A DNA stretch of 64,000 nucleotides from Odobenus rosmarus divergens (lineage: Eukaryota > Chordata > Mammalia > Carnivora > Odobenidae), in contig NW_004450267.1 in NCBI RefSeq assembly GCF_000321225.1, positions 1,596,250-1,660,249 on the forward strand, given 5' to 3'. Below the pieces are notes generated by a model. The model worked only from the letters and a program-made list of their open reading frames with translations, ran no database searches and was not told where the DNA came from. Below, one piece after another: positions 1 to 10,849 of the stretch. The position numbers and the translations under genes are program-made. The number at the start of each line of letters is the position of its first letter. Position 1 is the first letter of the stretch.

Positions 1-165
1 TTATTTATTTATTTATTTATGTTTTTATTGACATATAATGTATTATTTGTTTCAGGGGTACGGGTCCATGATTCATCAGTCTTACACAATTCACAGCGCT
101 CACCATAGCACATACCCTCCCGATGTCTATCACCCAGCCACCCCATCCCCCCACGCCTATTGCTC
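1..165 (-). mobile_element. L1 3' UTR fragment (carnivoran L1)
   Basis: Reads as the reverse complement of a carnivoran L1 3' end: a T-rich start (poly-A on the minus strand), then 'tattatttgtttcagggg', a 'gattcatcagt' motif, and the run of C-rich short motifs around 130-150 seen in the other L1 3' ends of this window (23.3 kb, 37.9 kb). The copy is cut by the window edge. The inner end is approximate because similarity fades near base 165. No coding part of ORF2 is included. Confidence 0.7.
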
Positions 166-199
166 TCATTTCTTAATGCTATGATAGTTTTGCCTCTCA

Positions 200-1200
200 C
201 AGTAAATCTGTAAGCAGGAAGTGTGTCTTCGCTTTTTACCCCCTTTAACTGCCATGATATCCAGTACCATTAAAACCACACCAGAGATACAGTTCTGCCA
301 TGAAATGTCTAATCTTTATATGCTTGACATTCAGGTTTCTTTTGCAAATACTACCCTTTCCACTCAAATCATCACAAGTAAAGAAAGAACAACTCTCCAG
401 ACAATTAATAAGAAAATAAGAACTGGGTCACCATATGTGAAACAAGTTGGGGATTTGATTTTAGCTCTCCTATCACTGCAAAGTGAGTAAGCTCATATTA
501 TTTCCACCTGCAAAGGAACAGCCTTCATGAACTACATTTTCATCACACAGACACACACATTCACTTTCTGTAAGAATGCTCAGCCCATCTGCTCACATTT
601 AAAAATACAAATTGAAGATCTCCCACGCTTGCCTTGGTTTGTAAAATGTCTATCACCAAATCTTTATTCTAAGACTCCTTTAAGTCTATGATTTCTTTTC
701 CTTTCTCTTCCCTTTTAATGGCTTTCACTAGTTTTCTTTCAAATACCTGACATTCATCATTAAGGTTTTCTGTAATAGAGGGTGATCTTTAAAGTACAGG
801 GTTTCAATGTTACTCTCATCTACATGTTTTCATTTTGAGGAAATTTTTTTCACTATTTGGAAAACCTGCTACTAAGTCTGTTTCCAGGAAGGAAAGTTAG
901 GATGGTCTCTCTCCTCAAGGTACAAGCCTTGATTACAATAATACCATGAAAAACAGATCTTAAAAACACAAAACAAGAAAAGACAAAATTGTGCAGACAG
1001 CTCTTATCTCTATTTAAAGCTCATTCCCTCAAGATACACTTAAGAGCTTGAAACTAAAATGTGCATACATGTTTCTGCGAAAACTTTGCGGGAGTGTATA
1101 ACCTCTCTGTTCCCACAGAAATATCCCCTCAGGTTGGCAGCTTTAGGACATGCAATGTATCCACATTTCTGTAAACCACATTTTACTCTTCTAAAAGCCT
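200..1200. other. Unique intergenic sequence, no gene seen
   Basis: AT-rich non-repetitive sequence. The longest open frame (221-490, plus, 89 codons) has no recognisable domain and no clear start context. I see no splice-bounded exon, RNA gene or promoter element I would defend. Confidence 0.5.
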
Positions 1201-1204
1201 CAAG

Positions 1205-1420
1205 CTTAATGTTTATTCATCCATTCTTTCTTTCATCCATTCACTGATTCATTCATTCAATTGAATGTACTGCAAATTCATTTGATGGTACTGAGTGTCA
1301 TTTGCTGAGCATTCTCATACGTGACAGAGGGACACAGAGACAACAGATTATGCTTACTGACCTCAAGGAATTTACAACCTAGGGAGTATGGAAGACCAGC
1401 ACTGGGTCTTCTGACTTCCA
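1205..1420 (-). mobile_element. Old LINE (L2-like) 3' fragment
   Basis: A TTCATTCATTCA-type tandem start, then 'gagcattctcatacgtg', then a 'cagagacaacag...cctcaaggaatttacaacctag' segment. This is the classic order of an L2 3' end read on the opposite strand (tandem TGAA end, size/storage phrase, 'gagcttacattctag'). It is highly diverged and its ends are approximate. Confidence 0.5.
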
Positions 1421-1504
1421 GCTCAGTGCTCGCTTTTTTCTTTTTCTTTAAAAAAAAAATCTGAGACCTGCAATGTTGCGGCTGAATTCTTTACATGCAT
1501 TCTT

Positions 1505-1704
1505 TTTTTTTTTTTTTAAAGATTTTATTTATTTATTTGAGAGAGAGAGAATGAGAGATAGAGAGCACGAGAGGGAAGAGGGTCAGAGGGAGAAGCAGAC
1601 TCCCTGCCGAGCAGGGAGCCCGATGCGGGACTCGATCCCGGGACTCCAGGATCATGACCTGAGCCGAAGGCAGTCACTTAACCAACTGAGCCACCCAGGC
1701 GCCC
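1505..1704 (-). mobile_element. SINEC (CAN-SINE), full length
   Basis: tRNA-derived carnivoran SINE on the minus strand. The T-run and 'aaagattttatttattta' mark the reversed A-tail, GA-rich sequence is the reversed CT stretch, and 'gagccacccaggcgccc' at the right is the reversed tRNA head. A perfect 13-bp target-site duplication (tacatgcattctt, 1492-1504 and 1705-1717) fixes both ends and shows L1-type retrotransposition. Internal Pol III A and B box regions are present. Confidence 0.95.
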
Positions 1705-1717
1705 TACATGCATTCTT

Positions 1718-3113
1718 AACTCCCTTTTGTGAAGGTACTTTATGCAAGATCTTATGCAATGAACCATTTCAAGTTCCAAACAGTGTGCCATGTCCCCAGC
1801 TGCAGAGGTAACTGCCAATGTATGGTATTAGGGCAAACTACTGGAATTTGTCATGGAGTCAAGATTTCTGCATTTTGCAAAGGTTACTCCAATCCTTATT
1901 TTTAAAAAAATGTGATCAGAAACTAAAAACTGCTTCAAACTTTCCTTGAAGTCCAATTGAAGGATTTTTTCCATGGAACAGGTTTTGCTAAGGGAATGTG
2001 CCATAATATTCAAATATGAGGCCTTAGAGTATGCCTCCAAGTCAGTTTATGCCTCCTGAGGGCAATTCTATATGTGAGGCTTTTCAATAAATGCTTCTCA
2101 GTAAAGAGCCTTAAAGGGCACTAATTGATGTTGATGATTTAATCAGGCATGGGGCTGTTTATTTAAAATACACAGTACATTTGATCCTAAGCAAATAATC
2201 AGATATGTATAAAATGTCTATTAAAATGTTCTCTTTCTATCATAGAGAAAAATTGGATACAGTATATTCAAGGAGAGGGGACTGGTTAATTATGAGATTC
2301 TAATTACATAGATAATTGTACTGCCTTTTAACATTATATAAAATTCCAATGATGTGAGCCAATAAACACAATTTATGACTGGATAAATTAGGTAGAGAAC
2401 TATATGATCTAGAATGTGTTAAAATATATTTCAACACATCTCTTAAAAGAGACAGGAATAATATATGCAAAAATGTCAGGAATGTTAGCTCTAATCAATG
2501 AGAGATCCCAAAATTCCTCCATTTTGTCATGCTCTCTCTAATCAAGGTCTTCAAATGTTCTGTCCCCCATATTGAAACACTCACTCCCATTTTTTCACTT
2601 AAAGAATGTGTACTCACCCTTCAGGCACCCACTTAGACCTCACGACCACCCCACTGACTCCAGCTTATCAGGAGCTCCTGGTGCATCTTCCCATGACACC
2701 TTGCACTTGGCCTATCATATCTCTATCACACCCTTTCTCTGAGAGATAATTACATCCTTGAAGACTTCTGCCATGTTTATTCATGTTTATACAGACAGAA
2801 GTGGTCTAATCTCATGACTCATATTCAAAACAAATATATGAAAAGAGTAAATAAATTGTTTTATTTTCTCCTTATCACTTTTCTGGGTATACATATTTTC
2901 TTCAATAAACATCTATTTCTTTTGCAAGTCAAAAAAGATAAATGTTCTAAATGTTGTCATTGCCTTTGGAAATCTTTGTTACAATTTAAATGAAAACATT
3001 TTAGAAGGATTCAAAATTTTCTATTCTTCAGAGCTCAAATGGCCCAATGGCTTCCTAATTCATCTAAGGAAACTATAATTCAAAATTTCCCCGCATCTTT
3101 CAGAATCTAAATG
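1718..3113. other. Unique AT-rich intergenic sequence
   Basis: No gene, RNA gene or clear repeat recognised. The open frames are short and without domains. The stretch is punctuated by A/T runs consistent with intergenic or intronic mammalian DNA. Confidence 0.5.
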
Positions 3114-3128
3114 GCATGGTGAATTTTT

Positions 3129-3320
3129 TTTAAAGATTTGTTTATTTATTTGTGTATGAGAGAGAGAGAAAGAGAAGAAGGGCAGAGGGAGACACTCTTC
3201 AAGCAGATTCCCCACTGAGCATGGAGCCCAAGAGGGGCTTGATCTTATGACCCTGAGATCACCACCTGAGCTGAAACCAAGAGTCTGACGCCCAACCAAC
3301 TACACCACCCAGGTACCCCA
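3129..3320 (-). mobile_element. SINEC, full length, older copy
   Basis: Reversed SINEC with tail 'taaagatttgtttatttattt', GA-rich middle and head ending 'caccacccaggtacccc'. A perfect 15-bp target-site duplication (gcatggtgaattttt, 3114-3128 and 3321-3335) defines the ends. Changes in the tRNA-like head (for example 'accaactacacca' instead of 'accaactgagcca') suggest an older and probably inactive promoter. Confidence 0.93.
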
Positions 3321-3335
3321 GCATGGTGAATTTTT

Positions 3336-4400
3336 AATTCATCAATGTGCTAAGCACATTTACTTCTAAAACACCATCATGTTGAATTAGAGAAAAGATT
3401 ATGAGCGATATGAATACTGCCTAAAACTGTGAATGCCTTATTCTCTTTGGAGTATTCAAATATTCTGATGGACTCAATGTTTACTCATTGACAAAATTTC
3501 TGTTACATTTGTACTTGTTCAGAGTTTGTGGGAAAATAAAATAAAGCTAGGTCCAGTTAAATAGAGTCCTTCTGAACCCTTGACAATTAGGCAGTTATAT
3601 ATAACTGTGTGGATGCTAAATTGAGTTCAACATAATTTACCTTTGCATTACGATTTGCCATTTTATTTCAGAATTATTCAAATTCTGACAGCTTTAAAAA
3701 TAGCTTTAAGCTTTTAAAAATAATTATGGCTATATATTTAGAACCTCTATAAAGTTATTTTTAGGCTCCTAGGACTATTAATATAAAAAACAATTTTATG
3801 CTGTTTTTTATACCTCCTTCCAAAGCACATTCCATAAATACGAATGGGAGTAATTGGCCTATAAAAGAGGAGAAAAAGAGATTTACATTCCCAAAGTTAG
3901 GGTCTGTGTATGGTCACTTATTCTTACTCCTGGATTATTATTTCCCAGCTTAATTCACAGCTTAGCAAGCTAAGAGGAGGATGAGCTGGCCCCTGACAAG
4001 AATGAGGCCTCTTGGCTACTAAGCCCTGTAAGGCCTGGTCTAGAACAAAGAGAAATACCATGTAAGAAGTGAGGGCAATCCTAAAGGTCTGGAGCCAGCA
4101 TGATTGAGCGGCTTTAAAGCAAGGTGGAATCTTAGACCTGATGGCTGGTGATTAGAAGATGAGGCAGGAAATGCTTCCCCAGAAAATATAAGAAAGCCCC
4201 TGAGCAGAGATTAGAGAGGTTTGGGAGTGGACCAGAATCAAGGTGAAGGTGCCTGAAGTCAGGTCCAAGGCCTCTGCCTGCCTTCTAAGCTTCATTTGAC
4301 CGCCCCCTGCTGGAGCTCCCGAAGGATACCCCTCAGACTCACCCTCGCCCTCCTTCCTTTCTTCTCATGCCAGCCTCAATACAAACACCAACGTTCTGCA
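3336..4400. other. Unique intergenic sequence, no gene seen
   Basis: Non-repetitive sequence. Around 3960-4300 it becomes more GC-balanced and purine-rich (AGG/GAG-rich) but contains no convincing exon. No RNA gene or regulatory element can be called. Confidence 0.45.
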
Positions 4401-4413
4401 TTCTGCATTCTTG

Positions 4414-4733
4414 TTTTTAATTTTAATTCTAGTATAATTAACATCCAGTGTTATATTAGTTCCGGGCATACGATACGGCGACTCAAGAGTTCTCTACAAT
4501 TACTCAGTGCTCATCATGGTTAAGTGCACTCTTAATCCCCTTCCCCTATTTTCCCCATCCCCCCAACCCTCTCAACCACCAGTTTGTTCTCTGTAGGTAA
4601 GGGTCTGTTTTTTTGCTTGTCTCTCTTTTTTTTCTTTTTTTGTTTATTCATTTTGTTTTTTAAATTCCACACATGAGTAAAATCATATGGTATTTGTCTT
4701 CTTCTGACTGACTTATTCCACTTACTCGCTCTT
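4414..4733 (-). mobile_element. L1 3' UTR fragment (carnivoran L1)
   Basis: Reverse-orientation L1 3' end: 'taattctagtataattaac', 'actcagtgctcatcatgg', a C-rich stretch near 4545-4575, 'ccaccagtttgttctct', and 'taaattccacacatgagta'. An 8-bp direct repeat (cattcttg, 4406-4413 and 4734-4741) flanks it and may be the target-site duplication, though it is short. The copy is heavily 5' truncated and contains no full ORF. Confidence 0.8.
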
Positions 4734-4741
4734 CATTCTTG

Positions 4742-5223
4742 ACTCTATAGTGTTCTCATTCTGTTCCTCCTTCCTTTCCCTCTCATCACAGATAGACTGA
4801 CCCAAATACGATTTTATCTATTCCTCCATCTTTCCAAATGCTCCTCTTCCTTCAAGGTCTACCTCATACCTTATCATGCCAGGAAGTGACCCTTGACTGC
4901 TGTGGTTCACATTAATTTCTCCCATTTCTCCATCATTATTTTACACATTGTTAAATGATACTCGGTTGGCCATCTGACAATACACTTCACCAAATGACAC
5001 TCATCTTTAATTTCTCTCCAAGTCATCGGTGAACATGACTCTCCTTTTACTTCTGCTGTATTCTCCTCAGGGCCTAGCACAGTGTGGAAATGTAAAAGGC
5101 ACACAAGATATAAGGTGACACATGCTGATTGTTTCATGATATTGGTGCTTAAAATAATTTATACTTTCTAAAGCATCCTCACAATATGATCTTTTTCCTT
5201 TTCTGGAAAAAAATATTATTGAT
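4742..5223. other. Unique intergenic sequence, no gene seen
   Basis: CT-rich near 4750-4860, then mixed. The minus-strand open frame at 4907-5137 (76 codons) has no domain or homologue I recognise. Confidence 0.45.
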
Positions 5224-5322
5224 CTAAAAAAATCTGAGTTCATAATCTCCTTTAGAAATACATAGAAACATCAAACAGACTATGGAACCATGGGGGTGAT
5301 TAAGGTATTTCTGAATTCAATA
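5224..5322 (+). repeat. Diverged direct repeat, copy A
   Basis: Begins with an A-run and 'tctgagttcataatctc', then 'tttagaaatacatag', and ends 'tatttctgaattcaataa'. It aligns base by base with the segment at 5849-5959 in the same orientation, with scattered substitutions and small indels. Neither copy matches an interspersed family I know, so this looks like an old local duplication. Confidence 0.7.
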
Positions 5323-5848
5323 ATTTTAGCAATGAGAGCGAGACTCCCATTGATGTCAGTTTGGTTTGCTTTAGTGGTAGTTTTGAGACCTTCTGAAATG
5401 GTAAGAATAGTTTTAAAAATTCAAGACTTGGATATTAAGTCATAAGTAACAGTAGAAACAAATAAAAAATATTTTGAATTTGCAAATGCCAAATCTGGCT
5501 TTTTCTAAAATGAATCAGGAAAAAAAAAAAATCCTTAACTTTCAAACCCTCTGACTTCTTCTTACTTACAGGTGCACTTCTAGGCCACACAGAAAACCTG
5601 GTCACAGCCTAGACCACCTGAACCCTGGGTGTGCCCATACTTGGACAGGTACCTAGGGGAGGCATCACTCCCAGGATCAGACAACCTAACCCTGAATATC
5701 AAATTTAGCTTGTTTTATAGGCCTTAAAAATCTGTATCTAAAGTCATCATTTTGTCTTTTCCTCTGGTAATTTAAATTCTAGGGAAAATCTGGTCTAACT
5801 AGCTTCAAAAAGCCTGCTGAGCTGCTCTGAAGAATAAGGTTCTGCCGA

Positions 5849-5959
5849 CTGAAAAAAAAATCTGAGCTCATAATCTTCTTTAGAAATACATAGGAACATT
5901 AAACTGATATACCATGGAATCACGGAGCTGAATGATGAAGGTGTTTCTGAACTCAGTAA
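5849..5959 (+). repeat. Diverged direct repeat, copy B
   Basis: Partner of 5224-5322: 'tctgagctcataatctt', 'tttagaaatacatagg', and end 'gtttctgaactcagtaa'. The first ~50 bases differ from copy A at only about four sites, and later bases carry small insertions. Sequence outside both copies does not align by eye. Confidence 0.7.
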
Positions 5960-6031
5960 GAAACCATTTAAGGGATCTGGAACCAACTTTATCTCATACC
6001 AAATCTCCTCTGCCATTTCCTTTGTTCTTTT

Positions 6032-6232
6032 CTTTTTTTAAAGAAAGATTTTATTTATTTATTTGACAGAGAGAGACACAGCAAGAGAGGGAACACAAGC
6101 AGGGGGAGTGGGAGAGGGAGAAGCAGGCCTCCCGCGGAGGAGGGAGCCTGATGCGGAGCTCGATCCCAGGACTCTGGGACCATGACCTGAGCCAAAGGCA
6201 GATGCGTAAGGACTGAGCCACCCAGGCGCCCC
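6032..6232 (-). mobile_element. SINEC, full length
   Basis: Reversed CAN-SINE with tail 'gattttatttatttatttg', GA-rich middle and head 'gccacccaggcgcccc'. The perfect 14-bp target-site duplication tcctttgttctttt (6018-6031, 6233-6246) gives exact ends. Same subtype as the copies at 45.2 and 41.7 kb ('gggaacacaagcaggggg' in reverse). Confidence 0.95.
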
Positions 6233-6246
6233 TCCTTTGTTCTTTT

Positions 6247-8355
6247 GTAGAAGGAGCAGAAGGAATAAACAATTACTGGAAGATGAGCCAGAGTAACTGT
6301 TCTTTCTCTGATAACTTTGTTAACCCTTCATATCACTGGTCATTGATGGCATGGCTCCAGATTCTCCCACCTGCATATATGGAAGATCGGTGCTTTTTCC
6401 TTGTCATATGGCAATTTTCTTCTGCGTCATGTGGAACTGCACCAATTCCTACATGAAGAATATTATCTGCATTTATTGTTCTCTATCCATGAAGACATAA
6501 TGGTAAGAATTTTTATCTAGAAGTCACATGAGAGATCCCTGCAGGAGAAAGGTCCAGAGAGGGCTAGAGAACTACCCAAGGCCTCAGCCCAAGTCAGAAG
6601 TACCTCTGGGTTCAGGAACAGACTCCAATCTGTGGGTTCAGAGCTTGCGGCTCTTTACATCTAATGGGTCACCTCACTATTGCTCTCAATAGGGGATTGG
6701 CTTCTTTTAGTAACATACCAGAATTTCAGCCACATTTCTTGTATTTATTCATCCCTCATTCTTGACTTTACCACAAAAATTTGTACACAAAATCTGATCC
6801 CCATGCCCTATCCATCTTATTTGTACCAGCCTGTCCTGTACCGTCTGCTCCCCAACTGTCTTCTTATCAGCTTCCAAGATTCTTTCCTTTCTCTGTTCCC
6901 TCTGCTTGGCTAAGGCTCTTCTTTAGGTCCTGAGTCTCCCTTAGGCTATTACTCAATGTTGCTCTTCCTCTGTTGATGAATTCTTACAAAGCTGCCAGCA
7001 GAATTCTGATCCTCCACAAAGAATGTCACCGCCATCTCCAGAAGTCTCTAGAATATGACATCTGCTTTTCAACAGTTTACACCAAGCCCTCACTGGGTGC
7101 CTTGCTGTAGCCAGTAGATCAGTTAAAGACAAAATGCAGTTCTGTTATGTACAGGTCATTGCCATCCTGGAAACAGGCCTATTCTGTTGGATTCAATAGC
7201 AAGTGAGAAAAGGTCACTCTGTTTTCAATAAAGTAAGAGTGTCAGTGGCAAAAGTAATTCAATATCTAAGGAACAAATTGCAGGCCCAGTCAGTTCTTTC
7301 TAGGTCAAAACCAAATAACCCATACAGAGTGCCTAACAAATGCTGGTCACTGTGATTCCTGTCTGTTTACATGGCTTTTACTATATCATTTTAGACTTCA
7401 CAATAACCTTGGAGACAAGAGGATATAACCCAGGTCTGTCCAATTCTGAATCTCTTTATTTGCTATAATATATAATGAAAATTTGTTTCTTTCCAGCTGG
7501 GGCTACTGTAGGGGGTAGGGGAAGCTTCAAGTATACAATCAAATCCAACTCTCAGTTGTGGTTTGGCACCATCTGGTGGCAACTGTCCTGCCCCACTTAA
7601 ATGTTATGAGGAATTCTAGGCCCAGGACTGGTTGGGTCTTCTGGATAGCAACAGTGATTCTCATTACCTGTCTTACCAACTTGACCTAAGGAGATGGGAC
7701 CTGCAGAATTCTGGAGTCTCCAGAACCCACTCTTCAACTCCCCACTTCCTCAAAAGGGGTCACCTGCCATTTCCTGCCCTCCATGGACTCCCTACACACA
7801 CACTACCCTTTCCCTGACCACCAGGCAGCAATATTAATAACCGTAGGAGGAAGACTGGAGCCAATAGTCAATTGTGTTGTATGGAGATGGGAAAGGGATG
7901 AATGGTCTTACACAGATGGAATACTATGTCTGAGTTCAGCTTCACTGATGAAATCCCATGATGACTTACATTTAGTTGAATATATTTGTATATATTTAGT
8001 TGAAAGCTAGCAACATTTCTAACGGCTAATTAAGAAAGTATACAGTAGTAGCTGTAATAATATATGAAGATAAGATGTTGTAGAGATCCATTTGTTTCTG
8101 TTGGAAATGTGCATACACCCAGCCATAGACTAGACCAAACTTGTTTTCACTTCTTTTCAAATCATTCAAGTCCTGTTAAAGTTCTTCCTATTAAATTATT
8201 AACAGTTGTACTTCTTGTTAGTATGGTTTCCATTTGTACATATTTCCCCCTGTGTCTTTTCTCTATAAACCTAAAAATAGGTTATTTCAGAAAGAGTCTA
8301 ATGCAATGATTCTTAAATTTTTGGGAATCACTGACCTCTGAGTGGGTCTCCTCAG
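6247..8355. other. Unique intergenic sequence with a possible MIR trace
   Basis: No gene recognised. Around 7290-7460 the order 'gtgcctaacaaatgctgg...cacaataacctt...aacccaggtctg' resembles a badly eroded plus-strand MIR. Everything else appears single-copy, and small open frames at 7632-8309 have no domains. Confidence 0.4.
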
Positions 8356-8359
8356 AATA

Positions 8360-8530
8360 ATGTGTATAGTATATATAATACGTTGCATTATATATACACA
8401 CATTATAAAAACACAATATATACATGCATTATGTACACAAACTATATATCATATATAGTACATATTATATTTGTACTATATATATATATAATGTATACAT
8501 GTATTGTACACCTGCACACACACATACGTG
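8360..8530. repeat. AT/AC-rich low-complexity tract
   Basis: Irregular TA, TATA, CACA and GTAC units without a constant period, ending in a short CACACACACA. Overlapping open frames rich in Tyr, Ile and His are artefacts of this composition. Confidence 0.8.
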
Positions 8531-8885
8531 GTATATCTTGTCTAAATTCTGGAGATTCAAATCCTATTTAAAAACTCCAGGTCTCAAATCAATTTCAGAA
8601 TCACATTAAATCTTTGAGATTAATGCCAGCAAGGCATTGAAAAAGAAAAGTGCTGCTTATATTCTCTCCATCAAGCACTTCTCTCAATGAAAAGATATTA
8701 CCTTCGGGTAGAAATGGAGCCACTTGACCTCCAGTGTAGAACATAGGTAGGAGTGGTATTCACAATGGTTACCAATCAGACCTCGGTGGCTCAATCAATC
8801 AGAAGGGATGCTTTTAGTGCTCCAGCGAGTTCCTGGAGTTAACCCGTTTTGTTCCTGGACTCTGGAGGGTTGAAGAAGAGCACCC

Positions 8886-9155
8886 ATGGCAGAGGCTAAG
8901 GTGGTGGCTAAGACAAAAGTCTTGGGACAGCAGAATATGGTTGTATTTCAATATTATAACATTCGGGACAGCAATATTGGTGGGTGGTCCCTAAATAGCA
9001 GCTCTGTGTTTAGGTATAATGATGAAGAAATAATTTCACACTCAAGATCAATTCAGGATACCCCTGCAAATGTGAGGAAAGAGAAAGAATTTTGCAATCC
9101 TAAAACCTTCATAGTAGACAAAGCCACCTTCACAGTAGATGGCTGGAAACGATAA
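8886..9155 (+). CDS. Orphan 89-codon ORF, unassigned
   Basis: An ATG-to-stop frame starting MAEAKVVAKTKVLG and ending in TFTVDGWKR, with an AATAAA polyadenylation-type hexamer at 9158-9163, three bases after the stop. Composition is not low-complexity and the frame does not fall in a recognised repeat, so it reads more like protein than most frames here. Start context is weak (C at -3, G at +4). No signal peptide, membrane segment or domain is visible. It may be a degraded retrocopy, a terminal exon, or chance; I cannot name a family. Confidence 0.2.
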   Translation: MAEAKVVAKTKVLGQQNMVVFQYYNIRDSNIGGWSLNSSSVFRYNDEEIISHSRSIQDTPANVRKEKEFCNPKTFIVDKATFTVDGWKR

Positions 9156-9413
9156 GAAATAAAATGATTTTTGTCCTCCCTTTAGCTATTTAATTCAGTT
9201 TTTGCACCAGTGATGATTATCAGTTTTCTTTGGGCATTTATGATTTCCTTGGATTTTATAGCACTTTTTAAAAAGAATGATATATTAAGGAATCCAGAAT
9301 ATGGTGTTATAATAGTAGAAAATTAAAATAATATGATAATTATAATGGTGCTATTATGAACAAAAGTAGAAGTTATTTTATAATAATGCCAACTTTTGTG
9401 CTTTGGACCACAT

Positions 9414-9414
<1 letters not shown>

Positions 9415-9445
<31 letters not shown>

Positions 9446-9536
9446 CACATATATATATATGTGTGTGTGTATATATATATATATATNNNNNNNNNNNNNN
9501 NNNNNNNNNNNNNNNNNNNNNNNNNNNNNNNNNNNN

Positions 9537-9571
<35 letters not shown>
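9415..9571. repeat. (TG)n/(TA)n microsatellite containing an assembly gap
   Basis: TG repeats from 9415 pass into TATA and mixed CACA/TGTG units up to 9486, then 50 N, then pure TA up to about 9571. The flanks show the missing bases are microsatellite. The true length is unknown. Confidence 0.95.
9487..9536. other. Assembly gap, 50 N
   Basis: Exactly 50 undetermined bases inside the TA/TG microsatellite. A round 50 suggests a placeholder rather than a measured size. Confidence 0.99.
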
Positions 9572-9573
<2 letters not shown>

Positions 9574-9730
9574 ACTCTTTTAATCCATGCAGCATCCTAC
9601 CATGCAGGGATGATGATCTCCACATGAAAATTTTAAAGTTCAGAAAGTTAACTTACTCAAGTGTACACAGCTATAAAGTGGAAGACAGTATTCATGCATA
9701 GGTCTTCTGGCCTGAGTTCAGACCTTTTTC
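9572..9730 (+). mobile_element. MIR SINE fragment
   Basis: Order of weakly conserved MIR phrases on the plus strand: 'gggatgatgatctccac', 'aaagttcagaaagttaac', 'actcaagtgtacacagct', 'aaagtggaagaca'. This matches MIR's 'gaggttaagtaacttgcccaaggtcacac' core region. Ancient and diverged. Confidence 0.6.
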
Positions 9731-9752
9731 TAATGCATTAAAATATACTGCA

Positions 9753-9946
9753 GGGCACCTGGGTGGCTCAGTTGGTTAAGAATCTGCCTTCGGCTCGGGC
9801 CATGATCCCAGGGTCCTGGGATCAAGTCCCGCATCAGGCTCCTTGCTCCACGGGGAGCCTGCTTCTCCCTCTGCCTCTGCTTCTCTCTCTCTCTGTCTCC
9901 CATGAATAAATAAATAAAATCTAATATATATATATATATATATATA
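9753..9946 (+). mobile_element. SINEC with TA-expanded tail
   Basis: Head 'gggcacctgggtggctcag', B-box region 'gggatcaagtcccgc', CT-rich middle, and end 'taaataaataaaatct' followed by about 12 TA units instead of an A-tail. A short duplication (actgca, 9747-9752 and 9952-9957) is the likely target site. The CT region ('cctctgcctctgcttctct') differs from the 41.7 kb subtype, so it is another subfamily. Confidence 0.9.
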
Positions 9947-9957
9947 CACACACTGCA

Positions 9958-10640
9958 ATTTTTGGGGGGTTTCTTAATGCAGAAAGTCAATACATAAATC
10001 AGTATTCTAGAGATTAAAACATGAGTGAATGAATGAATAAATGAACAATATTATCATTTTATCTTTGTAGCAGATGTATATATTTGTGATCACTTCTTGA
10101 GATGTGACACCAGAATTTTCCATACCCAAGTTCTGAGACTAAACAAGACATGATAGAAGTCCCCGGAAATCTGTGTCAACTTGGTACCAGGGTCAAGAAT
10201 TTCCTATTTTATTCATTCATTTTCAAAGCCTGGCCATACAATGTTGTGTCTAAAACATACAAATCAGCTGTTTACCATTAGAAACTAATTGCTACAGGAG
10301 TCAGTTAACAGACCATTTATATAAGCAGATTGTGCTAAATTCTCAGAAGATATAATGTTCTCAGAGACATGCAAACCATAATGTTTTGAAATGAAAAAGA
10401 AAGTTCACTAACAAGAAGAAAACACTGCTCCATCTGTAGCTTGCAGCAAATTCTATTAGCCTATTTCCAAGCTTAAGCCTTATCAGCGGCTGGTGTGGCT
10501 GATACAGAGCACCTATTATGTAAGTTACACCGGCATAGGATAGGCGTCCTGGGCTGGGGGGGAGGGAATGTCAACTGACAAAAAGCTGAGCCAGGAAGTA
10601 GGTGAGATCCTCAAACTCACTGAAAGTCCCCAACAGAAGT
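9958..10640. other. Unique intergenic sequence, no gene seen
   Basis: Single-copy AT-rich sequence with small TGAA-type repeats near 10020-10045. No exon, RNA gene or repeat family recognised. Confidence 0.45.
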
Positions 10641-10849
10641 AAGGTCCCGTAGCCACTGTCTGTAGTCCCTCATTTTAATGAAAGCGTGAATGATGCCCAG
10701 AGGACAGAAATTCCTTCCTCAAGAGCACACAGTGGCTCCTGGTTTTCAGTGAAAAAGGACATTTTTAGGGAAAAGACTGAGCAAGCAAGTAGTACTTTTT
10801 ATGGGGAAGAAGAGGGGGTGAGGAAGGGAGACGGAAGAGAAGGAGTCAC

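Noticed and set aside
1505..1704. tRNA gene
   Set aside because: The tRNA-like head is part of a SINE with target-site duplications. The same holds for the other SINEs, and no free-standing tRNA was seen.
8362..8609. Tyr/Ile-rich overlapping small ORFs
   Set aside because: Low-complexity TA/CA sequence gives open frames in several phases.
8886..8960. N-terminal part of the orphan ORF looks a little like the entry to a Y-box cold-shock domain
   Set aside because: Only about ten residues can be matched (…TKVLG…), the RNA-binding motifs are absent, and the remainder does not align. Too weak to name.
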